64,000 nt of DNA from Cristatella mucedo. Lineage: Eukaryota > Bryozoa > Phylactolaemata > Cristatellidae. The DNA lies in assembly GCA_009760855.2 (NCBI GenBank), contig WPIO01000006.1:7555001-7619000 (forward strand). The letters are read 5' to 3'. The notes under the pieces are model-generated. The model did not search any database, was not told the DNA's origin, and worked only from the letters and a program-made list of their open reading frames with translations. The position numbers and the translations under genes are program-made. Positions 39,453 through 50,150 of the stretch are shown piece after piece (positions within the stretch are counted from its first letter, which is position 1; each line of letters opens with the position of its first letter).

Positions 39453-41341
39453 TATTTAGCACACTACGTGCACACCTAGACATGTATCCATTAGTACAAT
39501 AGCCATACTGCTTGGCTTGAGCCATTAAAAAAATCACACTCATTCCCTCTAGGCTCTGTAAAAAGCAGGATGCTTACTGTTTACTGCAATCTGTACCACA
39601 GTCAATGCCCCATCGCTGTGACTTGCGCGTTATATCTCCATTGTGATTTATTAGCTTCCAACTTTATAGAGTTTTGTTTCTTCCAACTTCGGCGCCACAT
39701 AAACTGTCAAGCGCCGAAAGAGTGGACTGGAGCTGAATAGCACCACGGCTTTGGCTTAGTATGGCTACCCTGCCTGTCACCTCAGTGTGAGAGAGGCAGG
39801 GCCACGGCCGGTAGCCATTTTTCTTTTTTTTTTTTACTTTCTCCAGAGAATCAAGTCCCCAGGCATTGCAGAGGAGAACAATCAAATCTCTTCTGTACGA
39901 GCCACCTGAGCTCTCTCCCACAAGATGTCGGTTCTATTCCTGCTCCCCTGAGGCCTCCCCTCTTGCTGCTTGCTGCTTCCACCACCTCGCTACCAGTGCT
40001 GCTGCCGCCATGCTGCTGCTGGCCACCACTGATGCTGCCCACCAACGACTGCTGCCACCGCTCATGATGACGGATGCTACTAGCTGCTAACAACAGCTAC
40101 TGACTGCTTGAACACTGCCACCACCGCAGCTGGCTGCCACTGCTACCGGCCGCTGCCGCCGCCGCAGATCTGATGGAGAAGGAAGGCAAGCGTCCCACCT
40201 GCTCGTGTTGTATAGCGTGGGACAGGTATAGTGACAAGCTCGAGTCCACTCAGCTGCTCAGCGCTTACAGATCAGTACGGGCTAAATATGTGAGGACTGT
40301 TCTGGCCAAAACCTCGTAAACAGTAGCGAGGAACCTAGCGACGATAGCATTCTGGTAAAAAAAAAAACAGTTGGAACATGGGATTACAAGCAACGCTCGA
40401 GCCATCGACATCGCTACTGAGTCCATCGAATCGCTACTGAGCCACGAACGATATATGGAGATAGTGCCCGTTCGAGGCATGCCTCACTGTCCGCAGGATA
40501 AGGGCTCCGAGGCCATCGGGTTGATCCTCTAGAAGCAAAAAGTCATTCATAAAGCCGACATTGTATACAATGGGTAAAGAGAAGCAAATGCACAACAATG
40601 TGCAAAGCGCACAGTCCAGGTATGCACAACTATGTGCAAAGCGCCCACAGCCAGGCCTTAAAACGAGGTAAGCTCTACGTACCTACCACAAACTGCCGTA
40701 TTCAAGTGCACTCAACCAATTTCACTGATAAAAAACACCTTCGGAGGGTGGCTCCTACTGACTAAACTGCACTCTCCTTCGAGCACAAACATGTCCGGCC
40801 TAAGTATCACAATAAAATGCACGTTCTCAAACAGCTTGGCCTAAAGTACGCGAGATGGAAGTCAGTGAAGATTCTCCTAACGAAAGCTAATAGATGGGGC
40901 TTTCCATGGGTGTCATGTAGACGACAATGCCTGCACTTTAGTCAGGGCCTTTATGCTAGCATAACCAATGTCACTTTTAAGGCTCAGAGCAGTCCGACTC
41001 CATCAAAATCTACCATAAATAAGGCGTCCAGTAGGTCTGCCCCACAGTGCTCTCTACACCAGTAGTGGCACTATGCATTATAGATCATGCCTCCTCTCAC
41101 CTGCATGGATAAAATATCGTACCTGGAAGATAAACCAATCCGATAAACCCCTTTAGTTCTAGACTCTGACTTGCAGCAGCGGCATCTGAACAAGTGGCAG
41201 TCTGAACTCATCTGTTAAACTCGTCAAATGATTAGCCAAATATTATGTCGAGATGACTGGCTTGGCATTGTGCTTAGTTCTGATCTCAGAGCTCGGGATT
41301 AAACTCCTGAGGACAATGCGACATATCGTTCATTCTTCTAG
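39453..41341. other. Unassigned
   Basis: Contains two short tandem duplications (about 40400-40445, catcgctactgag; about 40587-40650, caatgtgcaaagcgc) and a CTG/GCC-rich patch at 39960-40170. No gene supported. Confidence 0.4.
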
Positions 41342-41513
41342 CACGACGATATCTATGAAGAGCATTTGGGCTATAGTTTGGCACTATTCAGCAAGGTTTG
41401 CCGTCATCCTACTTACACTTCGAAGAAGCTATTAAGACAGAATGAACCCATATTGGCAGAGTGGAGAGAAGCCTTCGAGATAAAAAGTAACGAGTTATGG
41501 CAACGATCAAAAA
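41342..41513 (+). CDS. Possible isolated exon, unknown protein
   Basis: An acceptor-like gttcattcttctag opens a frame of 57 codons plus one base, ending at aaaa|gtaagc. It encodes HDDIYEEHLGYSLALFSKVC, then KKLLRQNEPILAEWREAFEI and KSNELWQRSK. The composition is protein-like (charged, helix-forming, no stops), but no partner exon or family is recognised. It could be a transposon fragment or chance. Confidence 0.28.
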
Positions 41514-41884
41514 GTAAGCTTATTACTGCAATACCGTGTTCAGAGATCAAATGTTGATGCCACTGCGGAAACGACAACTCGGCAAATGAAGCGACTCGTA
41601 CCCGGGGTAGATCGTCAGTGAGGATATTGAAATTTGAGCATCCAAGAAGTTGAAGCAGTGCTCACTTGCCTAGCTACAGCTGCGGAAAGCAGTGCTCACT
41701 CCACTCGCTACTTTGGATGACAAGCCGATGTTCTCTTGACGGCAGCCAGGTTGGTAAAACAGGGCCTTAGCTGACTCGTCGCCACTTTGGATTGAGCAGT
41801 GGAGCCCACGACCTGGGTCGTGAAGTTCGAGCCGGTAATCCAGGCTCATTGGGCCATGTCGACTTACCTGGTCCTGGCTTGGTA

Positions 41885-42030
41885 GAGGGAGCTGCAAGCT
41901 AGATTCAACAGCCTCATTTATATTGGTCAGAAGAGCCATAAGGGCCACCACTACCGCTTGCAGAGGCAATACATAATGGCCTTCTGCAGGACTCGAGACT
42001 CTTTGCGGTAGGGTCGGGAAAGACACCTTA
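41885..42030 (-). mobile_element. SINE-A-like copy
   Basis: The reverse complement shows a degenerate box B (gagtctcgagtcctgcagaa), then gcggtagtggtggcccttat ggctcttctg and aatgaggctgttgaat. Confidence 0.65.
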
Positions 42031-42599
42031 TCTGTATGCTAAAAATCTGGGTATCAGTGAGTCATCAATGCAAGTCTCTACTCAGCTTGGGGCCTTTAGG
42101 TGTTTTGGGGTGTCCACAGATGCCACCTCGTTTATTAGATGCACACCCTCGTGTTCAAACTTCACGTAGGGGTGGATACCTTTTCAAACCCCTCCTCCTA
42201 CCCACCACTCTATGAAACAATGTACAATGAAGCATGACGATCACCATGGAATGGCATTTATGACAAGTACTTCTGTCGTTCAGACTGGTGGCAATGAATT
42301 TTGTTATTTCTGCAGCAAATTAGCCACTCGTAACTTCAAATCCACCAACGCTAGTCATATTGGTATTTATGCAAACGCTCGTGCGAAGCCTTGGCCCCTT
42401 TCGACGATTTAAGTGGCATGTGCTCCCTCAACTTCCCCCTCGCGCGCCACGAAGTCGGCCTCGTCGACCTTTTGTGATGGAAGGGCGATGAGGTATATGT
42501 TGTTCTGAACTTTGGATTCTTCATCTTTCTCACTCGCACTCGCCCCTCTCTCCCTCTCCTCTCTCTCTCCATCTATCTCTCATGATAACGTATTTTTAT

Positions 42600-44500
42600 T
42601 GCGGCTGGCATATAACGGGAAGGAAAATGCTCACTTGCGGCACAAGAAGGTCTGTCGCCTGGTCATTTCGCCGAGATCGCCCGGATGATCACGGCAGCTG
42701 CCCGGCAGCCAACCCGTTGAGTAGAGCGGAGCTACACCGATCGAGGTCTCACTCAAAAACTCTAGATCTTAAAGCTAGCACCTAAGCCTTCAACACCTAA
42801 AAACCAAACTACCTTGCGACCTAAACAGTAAATACCAAAGCCTAAAAACAAGCGAGCGACATACGAGCTCCTACACACACAAGCCCCTGACCTTGAGGAT
42901 GGCTGGGGTACTCCGTCCGCTTCCCCGACAGCCACTGGCATTTTACGCAACTCAATCACCGCGGCGGACGCTTGCTCCCTCCTCGCGGCGGCGTTGCATT
43001 GCCATCCGCCCGCCCAGAGAGAGACAGTCGAAAACGGCCTGCGAGCGGTTCAGCCGCCGCGGCGCTGAGCGACAGCACGATAACAGGGCATGGCCGGGAA
43101 AGCTTACCTTGTACGCCGACAACATCTTACTGACTTATCAGATGCTTAACGTAACGGTCGCGCCGCTCTCGACGCTACGATCCGTTTATGGCGACGATGC
43201 GCAGGAGGAATCATCTGGTCTCTCCACCTGCGACTCGCCTGCGGTAGGGGCATGCGCCGGCTCTGCGGTGCGCGTGCGGTGGCCTTGAAAAACCGCGAGT
43301 GACCGCTTGATTGCTTTCCAGACGATCGCGCCGTGGCTGTGCTGCCGTACGTGCTGCTATTGCTCTGGCTGGATCTTCGATAGCTACCGCGGCAACTCTC
43401 CGCCAGTGCTGACACGCGGTTCGCCGCCGCCACGCACACCTTGAGGCGTACGTGACGAGCACTGTGCGCGCGAGATGCGCGCTAGGGGCAGTCCGATGAT
43501 GGGGGTTTGGGGGGGGTGCTGGGGGTCGCGGCTGAGGGATGGGCAGCGGTCGGGTCGGCGAAGCGATATTCTATAGGCCTGACGGGCTCCCCGACATACG
43601 CGCGTCGCGGGACGAGATATCGGGCGGCGGGAGCGGGTTGCGTTAAAGCACACAAATAGCCGCGTGCGATGCCGTGCCTGCGATTCAGACCGCGAAAAAC
43701 CGGTAGGAATAGAAACGCGTCCGCGAACCGTGCCGTAATTGCGGCCGTTTGCATCACTAATTCCATTTGTCCTCTGCTTTCTGTACTGTATTCTTAAACG
43801 TGCGCAGAGAGAGAGAGAATTCAGTTCTCAGACGGATAGCTCTAGAAACGCATCATTATTAGTATCAGTAGTAATTAAACATTATCCCTTTAAAATGGAA
43901 GCGCGAGGGCCTTCCGCCATCCTCACCGATCCTCCATCGCCCCCCCCCCCCATACCACCACCGACACACAGCACTCCTGGAGAGAGCGTGACGGAGGGGG
44001 GCCCGCCCGCTCGCGCATCGCGACCCCGACGCTAGCTCGCCACCCCCCCCACCATCCGCGACTCGCCGGAAGGGCCTCATATCCTCGAGCGAAGGACTGC
44101 GAATCGCACGGCACCACGTGCTCACTGCTTCGAAACAGCCGAGCGCAGCACGGAATGCAAGCGCCGACTGTGTGGCCCGGCGCCCTCGAGGACTCCAACC
44201 GCCGCGGTAAATCGCGGGGATGACTCTGCGCGCCGCAGCCCTGCTGGCCGCTCTGCTGCTGCGTTGCTCAGCGCCGCCATGTGCGGCGGGTAGTCAGTCG
44301 GGCGAGGATGAACGGCTGATCGTCTAGTTGAGAGGCGATCCCCCGACCACACCCCTCAACTTCCTTCTTCGCGATTGGCTGATGGGGCTAGCCCCCCCCC
44401 CCACCGCGGGTCACTGGGCTAATTCTCAACCGCGACGCGCGACAGCATCTTCGGGAAACCTGCCCCAACAGACTCCCTCCCCGCATTTTTGACCTACCGG
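42600..44500. promoter_or_regulatory. GC-rich, CpG-dense block (island-like)
   Basis: Much richer in G+C and CpG than its surroundings, with many overlapping open frames on both strands, as expected of CpG-rich DNA rather than of several genes. It may mark a promoter, possibly for HGD or an unrecognised gene; no TSS signal was identified. C runs occur near 43939, 44044 and 44391. Confidence 0.35.
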
Positions 44501-44589
44501 GCTTTTTCGCGATTTCAAAATTCTAAGTAAAAACAAACGCTCGGGGGTTATTAATACCTGTTAATGCATCAATCGCAAGTAGACGAGTT

Positions 44590-44735
44590 GGCTTGGTCCA
44601 GCGGTAAGGTGCTCGCCCCGACCAAGGACTGGCTGAGGTCGTGGGCTCGAGCCCCGACAGCATTACGTGAAGCGCCTGAATAGAGATGGATTAAGCTCTT
44701 TGGGACGCTATATAAATGAATTATGTTTTATATTT
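44590..44735 (+). mobile_element. SINE-B copy
   Basis: cttggtccagcggtaaggtg, ggtcgtgggctcgagccccg, cgtgaagcgcctgaatagag, ctctttgggacgctatataa. One of the cleanest copies. Confidence 0.9.
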
Positions 44736-45170
44736 TTTAAGCGAATCTGGTCTAGGAGGCTGCTCATCGCAGCACTAGATTCAAGTATTCTATGCTAAAC
44801 ATCTAGCTACAATACCCGCAGGAAATAGCTTGGCCACTGTAAGTTGCTACTTGTAATTTTTGGCTGCGGCGTTGCCGAGGTGAGTTTTAGCTACAGCGAT
44901 CTGGGCCGCCGCGGTTTCCGTTTGCAGTTGAATGCTGTGCGGTGAAGGTTGACCATGCATCTGAACGCGAAACCTGCCGCTGTCTCGCCACAGAGACGGC
45001 TGGTAAATTGCGTCTGCCGCCGTTTCCTCCCGAGCTGCGTTCGATGCAGCCCCGACGATCTTTGCCCGTCAGAAATGCCCCTTTTCCGCTTCCGTCGCGC
45101 ATTGCCACGTGAGCGTGCACCTGGCGAAAAAGTTAAAAAAATATTTATAATTCATTCGTAAAGCCCGCGC

Positions 45171-45330
45171 TGGTTTTGACCCAGTGGTCAAGGTGCTCGC
45201 CTTTAACGACCAGGGTCAAGGTGAATGTATTTGAAGACCGAGGGTAATGAGCTCGAGCTCTGCGCACATGTTAATCGCCAGGATAGAGAATAGGGTCTCT
45301 TAGGGTGCAATACAGATGGATTATATTAAT
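45171..45330 (+). mobile_element. SINE-B copy with internal insertion
   Basis: ttttgacccagtggtcaagg opening, ggtaatgagctcgagctctg, then a tail ataggtctcttagggtgcaa-like and acagatggattat. Confidence 0.65.
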
Positions 45331-45364
45331 TATATGGCTGCTGTACAAATGGATTATGTTAAAA

Positions 45365-45498
45365 AATAAAATATATATTTTAATTCATTTGTGGGGTGCC
45401 CTAAGATAACTTAATTGCTGTTCAGGTGCTTAATATATGCTACGGGGCTCGAGCTCACGACTTCGTACAGACCTTGGTCGGGACGAGCACCATAATAA
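45365..45498 (-). mobile_element. SINE-B copy, reverse
   Basis: The reverse complement reads ccgaccaaggtctgtacgaa, gtcgtgagctcgagccccgt and a LINE-like tail. With 45171 it forms an inverted pair. Confidence 0.7.
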
Positions 45499-45795
45499 CT
45501 ATTACCCTATTTTTACGAGTATAAGTCTCATCCAAGTATATGCAGCACCCTAAATTTATAGACACATTTTATTTTAAGTTTATTGAAAAATATTATTGAA
45601 TATGTAGCTCACTTTGCATTACGTAAGTTTGTTGTAGTCATCACAGTTAGCAAGAAACTCGTCATTAGTATCACTGCTAACATCTTCATAGTCCTCTGCA
45701 ACATTGTCAATGTCTGAATCGTCACTTTTCTGCAACATTGTCAATGCCGGAATCGTCACTTTCACTGTATGCAGTGACTGACACTGACTTGCTGT
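45499..45795 (-). mobile_element. pogo/Tigger-like DNA transposon 3' end with acidic transposase tail
   Basis: A terminal sequence accctatttttacgagtata agtctcatccaag resembles the CGAGTATAAGTC-type ends of pogo-like elements. The minus-strand frame to the TAA at 45619 encodes an acidic tail with two near-identical units (DDSGIDNVAEKS, DDSDIDNVAEDY) and ends DEFLANCDDYNKLT. The catalytic DDE domain is not present. Confidence 0.5.
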
Positions 45796-45869
45796 ATATA
45801 AAAGTTTAGGTTTATCTTTTCAAAAATTGAAAAAGTGTGACTTCTACTCACAAAAAAAATACGGCAATT

Positions 45870-45985
45870 ATAAATTAGCACTTTGAGCGAACTTAATCTA
45901 TGTCCAGGCGCTTTGCATATGGGCACGGGCTGGAGCCCACTACAACCTTGGTCGTTAAGGGTGAGCTCCTTAAGTATCTGAACTC
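45870..45985 (-). mobile_element. SINE-B-like fragment, reverse
   Basis: gcactttgagcgaacttaat, ccaggcgctttgcatatggg and ggagcccactacaaccttgg, the reverse complement of SINE-B tail and box B. Confidence 0.6.
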
Positions 45986-45999
45986 TCAAGCGACCCGAC

Positions 46000-46800
46000 T
46001 CATCGGGTTATCGTTATCTGGCTCACTGAATGCCCTCGCGCATCGACGAATCTAAAATAAGAGCACGCGGCCATTAGGCGGCACCGCGGGCAAAGCCTGT
46101 AGAGCACATGCTCGACAGTGTGTGCAGAGACAGAGACGGGGACAAACGGCGGAGAGACGCGCCGTCGCTCGCCGCCGCTATGGCGGCGAGCGAACATGGC
46201 GACCGACTGGGCGAGATGCTGAACCGGAGAGCGCGGCTCCGCAGATGCGCGCTCGCGCCGTCTTGCATCCGCGATTTCGCTCTCTTGCTGGTTCCGCTCG
46301 CGGCAGGACGCCCGGTTACGCGTACAAAGCGGCGCCGCACCGCGCGCGACTGACGGCGGCGGCCGATCGCGACTGGCTAAAAAGCCCGTCGTGCGAAAGA
46401 TACCGCTCTAGCGAATGCGCCAGAAATTCTCGCGCGCGGCATTCGCAAGTAAAACTTTGCATGGCGCGTGCGCGCGACACTCGTAAGTGCGAGAGCCGGC
46501 GAGTAAGTAGCAGGCGTAGATTGCGAGAGCCGGCATCATCCCACGGAGCCGTGAAGGTAGGGAAGGCCGCGTCGCGTCTCTATTCAGGCCGGCCACTATA
46601 AGGCGGCGGCCGCTCGTCGGCCTCGCCTCCGTCAGCGCGGCGGTCCCGGAGCTGCCTGTGGGCAAAGCTCCGCGGAAGGCTAGGGACCGCTCCCGAATAA
46701 GCGCGATCGGCGTACAGCGACGATCGCGTAGAGCGCTCCGGCATCGTGCAGAAACCATGCGGCAGCGCTCGGCTGATTTGCGAAATATGTTGAACTGTAC
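46000..46800. promoter_or_regulatory. Second GC-rich, CpG-dense block
   Basis: CpG-dense with open frames on both strands. It contains a perfect 11-bp stem with 5-base loop at 46166-46192 (cgctcgccgcc / ggcggcgagcg). Island-like; a promoter role is inference only. Confidence 0.3.
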
Positions 46801-46946
46801 GATGCACTTTTTTTTGAAGACTCCTGCCTTATGTAAAATGTAAAGTAATACTTTTTGAATAACTCGGCTGGAAGTTTTTCATTAAACTTTAGCGACACCA
46901 TTGAGCAATCGTTGAAATCAGTCGTATTCAATCGTTCAGCATCAAT

Positions 46947-47217
46947 TCACCTACATCCTATACTTTTTTCTTCAAAGAGGTCACTTTCATTATCAAAATC
47001 CGCCGCGTAGGCACCGACGATCTCTGAGTCTTCCTCGTGCAGCTCTTCCGTGTCAATGACATTGTTCGGTTTGCCAACACTGGCCAGCCGTTTCAGGAAG
47101 GGCTCATCTCGGACAACTGTCGTCGTTCGATCGAGTTGCGTTCCGTTGAATATAATGGCTGTGCCTCGTTCTACCTTGCGTTCGGCCCAGGCGGTTCCTG
47201 ATGCGGCTATGAACTGG
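46947..47217 (-). CDS. Possible terminal exon, unknown protein
   Basis: An acceptor-like cgtag (47218-47222) opens a 90-codon frame ending in TGA at 46947. It encodes QFIAASGTAWAERKVERGTA, IIFNGTQLDRTTTVVRDEPF and LKRLASVGKPNN, then an acidic tail (ELHEEDSEIVGAYAADFDNE). The sequence looks truly coding. Acidic C-termini are common in pogo-type transposases, and a transposon tail is the likeliest origin; a host gene end is possible. No upstream exon is seen, because a LINE starts at 47490. Confidence 0.4.
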
Positions 47218-47489
47218 CTACGAAGCCATTAAGCAGTCTCCGACTACTCAGTAGTCAGTACTGAACGTTTCGAATTGTAGAATATAATTGGTTTTGCAGG
47301 CTATATTAAACATCCGTTTTAAACACCTGTGTGATAAAACACCATTGAGGCATACAGATCACAAGCCAAATAAAGGATTAAATACAACTGAAAGTACGTT
47401 CTGAGATTAGCCTGAGGGTCATGGCCGATAATGCAGATCCAAGGTAGTCATGGCATTGCCGTCGACACGGTTCGTGACTATTCACACTT

Positions 47490-48592
47490 AAAGTTCACTC
47501 AATTGTACCTTTGCTTTGATCCCTCCCAGCCTTCGAGCACCTCAAACTCTCTCAACTCACTTGCTGCATGCATTGATGACATCCGCACATGGATGGCAGC
47601 AAATTTTCTAATACTAAACGATGATAAAACTAACTTACTAGTTATGGGAAAACCCAGTGTGATTCAGATATTGGAAAGGTTGACTCTCAAAATTGGCTCT
47701 GCCAGCATATCTTCTGTTGCATCAGCTCGAAATCTAGGTGTCATATTCCAAAGCGACCTCTCGTTAGACGACCATGTCAGCTCCACAGTCAAATCTGCCT
47801 ATTTTCAGCTTCATAACATTGCTAAAATTCGGGCTTGTTTAGATAAAGATACCACATCTAAGTTGGTCCATGCATTCGTGACATCCCATCTCGACTTCTG
47901 CAACTCAGCGCTTACTGGCCTACCAGCATGTGCGATCAGGCGATTGCAGCTGGTGCAAAACTCTGCAGCTAGGCTTGTTTGTCGTGAGCGTCGCAGTTGC
48001 CACATTACTCCACTTCTCGTCGACCTGCACTGGCTACCAGTCAAGCAACGGATTGACTTCAAGGTTTTGTCGCTCACTTTTAGGTCCATTCATTCTATGG
48101 CTCCAACCTATCTCTCAGATATACTACCCCATCAGGCCAAGCATCGTACCACCTGCTTTTCGGAATCCAACAGTCTAGAAATACCTCGTACAAACCTTAA
48201 ATCCTTTGGAGACCGTGCATTTAGTTCGTATACTCCCAAAGCCTGGAACTCCCTCCCGACCTGCGTCAGAACATCCCCTGACCTGACCACATTTAAAAGG
48301 AACCTAAAAACACACCTATTTAGGACAGCATTCAGTGGGTCCCTGTGATTCGTCCTTCATGTGCTTATGCGTGCTGACACTGTGCATGCTGCCACTAACC
48401 ACATTTGCATGCTGACCCTGTGCATGTCACCCCTAACCATATTATTCATTTGGTATGTTTTTCAAGCATGATTTTACTTACCGTTCAATTGCATTTCCCT
48501 TTGCAGCAAATGTAAAGCGCCTAGAAAGAGATTAAGTTCTCTGAGGGCGCTTTATCAAGTGTATTACTATTATTATTATTATTATTATTAAA
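47490..48592 (+). mobile_element. CR1/L2 LINE, 5'-truncated, longest intact 3' ORF
   Basis: An open frame to 48348 begins just after the YADD block (LYLCFDPSQPSSTSNSLNSL). It continues through NFLILNDDKTNLLVMGKPSV, RNLGVIFQSDLSLDDHVSST and LVDLHWLPVKQRIDFKVLSL to LKTHLFRTAFSGSL. The spacer has gcatgctgacac repeats; the tail hairpin and (TTA)n end at about 48592. Best local reference for the family. Confidence 0.95.
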
Positions 48593-48960
48593 GGCGAAGG
48601 AACAATCTCGCGGTCGACGCGGTCGTTCCAGTGGACCTCGCGGGATGAGTCCCACTTCGAGAGCTGTCATCGCAGCGTCGCGCGAAAAGGATCGCATACC
48701 GGACTCGCATCTCGCTCGAGCGCTGATGGGGCATCTCCGGCAGATCGCACGTTCCTCCTATCCGGCCCCACCCATGCGGGGGAATGCGGGATCTTACGAC
48801 CTGGTGTAAGCCCCAAGTAAGTCAGCGCTCGTCGATAATAATAACAATACAAAGCTAATAAAACAGTTGTATAGCGTCATCGGAGGAAATCGTCGTGGTT
48901 TCCAAAATAGTGTACAAAATTATCATGTTTTCCAAAGGCTTGGAGGATCCTGTTGAAATC
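48593..48960. other. Unassigned spacer between LINE copies
   Basis: GC-rich to 48800, then AT-rich. No gene or named repeat. Confidence 0.4.
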
Positions 48961-49390
48961 TCCATGAAATTTAGGTGTCGTGTTCCAAAGTGACCTTTCA
49001 TTAGACGACCACATCAGCTCTACAGTCAAGTCTGCTTGCTTTCAGCTACACAACATTGCTAAAACTCGGGCTTGTTTAGACAGGGATTCTACATCTAAAT
49101 TGGTCCATGCAGCATTTCTAACATCATGCCGTCTTGACTTGTGTAACTCACTGCTTGCTGGTCTACCGGCTGTGCACTCACGCGCATACAGCTGGTGCAA
49201 AACTCTGCAGCTAGGCTGGTCTGTCGTGAGCGTCGTAGTTTTTAAATCACACCACCTTTCACCGACCTGCACTGGGTCCCAATCAAGCAACGCATCGACT
49301 TCAAGGTTTTTGTCAGACACTTTTAGGCCCCTTCATTGTTTGGCTCCAGTCTTCCCTATGAGATCTACTCGATCAACTGAGTTAGCATTG
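48961..49390 (+). mobile_element. CR1/L2 LINE, 5' part split by a SINE
   Basis: Frames encode VFQSDLSLDDHISSTVKSAC and DSTSKLVHAAFLTSCRLDL with frameshifts. Broken at 49390 by a SINE-A insertion. Confidence 0.85.
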
Positions 49391-49577
49391 TGAGCCGTGA
49401 TGGCACACTGGGTAAAGTGGTTGCTTTTCACGACCTCGGTCCCGAGGTCGTGGGTTTGAATCCTGCAGTTGGTGATTCTTTTATCGCCACTGCAAGCGGT
49501 GGTGATAGCCGTAAAAGCTCTACTGTCGCTATACAAAAGAGGCTGTTAAATCAGCTAGTATTTATTTATTTATTTAT
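49391..49577 (+). mobile_element. SINE-A inserted into a LINE
   Basis: gagccgtgatggcacactgg, ggtcgtgggtttgaatcctg, gcggtggtgatagccgtaaa, ending in tatttatttatttat. Confidence 0.88.
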
Positions 49578-50150
49578 CATACCACCAGCTTTTCGGAATC
49601 GAATCATTTACCTATACCTCGTTCAAGCTTCAAATCCTTTGGAGGCATTTTGCATTTAATTCGCGTGCTCCTAAAGTCTGGAACTCGCTCTCAACTTTCG
49701 CCACGGCATTCCCTGACTTAACCACATTTTAAAAGAACATAAAAACGCGTCTATTTGGGACAGCATTTAGTGGGTCCTTGTGATTCGTCCTTTATGTGCT
49801 TATGCGTGCTGACACCGGGCATGCTGCGACTAACCATACTTGCATGCTGATCTTGTGCATGTCACTCCTAACCATGTTAAAATTCTTGTTGCTTATTGAG
49901 CGTGCTCCCACCATCAACCATTTGATCGTGCTTCCTATGAAGAGCGTAGAAAGAGATTGGGTTCTCTCGAGGCGCTATATCAAACGTATAATAATAATTA
50001 TTATTATTATTTACCATGTTATTCGTGTTGTTTATTGAGCATTCTACCACTAACCATTATATCGCGCTTCATTTGCAGCAAATTTAAAGTGCCTAAACAG
50101 AGATTGAGTTCTCTGAGGGGGCAATATCAAATGTATTATTATTATTATTT
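49578..50150 (+). mobile_element. LINE 3' part after the SINE, plus an extra tail
   Basis: The ORF end resumes (accaccagcttttcggaatc; FKRT-KTRLFGTAFSGSL in a broken frame), with a first tail at 49940-50008. A second partial tail follows at 50012-50150 with its own (TTA)n. Confidence 0.82.

Noticed and set aside
43482-44352. Numerous 80-100 codon frames in the CpG-rich block
   Set aside because: Low-complexity Pro/Arg/Ala peptides on both strands with no splice or homology support.
48600-48700. gggatgagtcccacttcgag, checked as a hammerhead ribozyme core
   Set aside because: Lacks the CUGAUGA core and paired stems.
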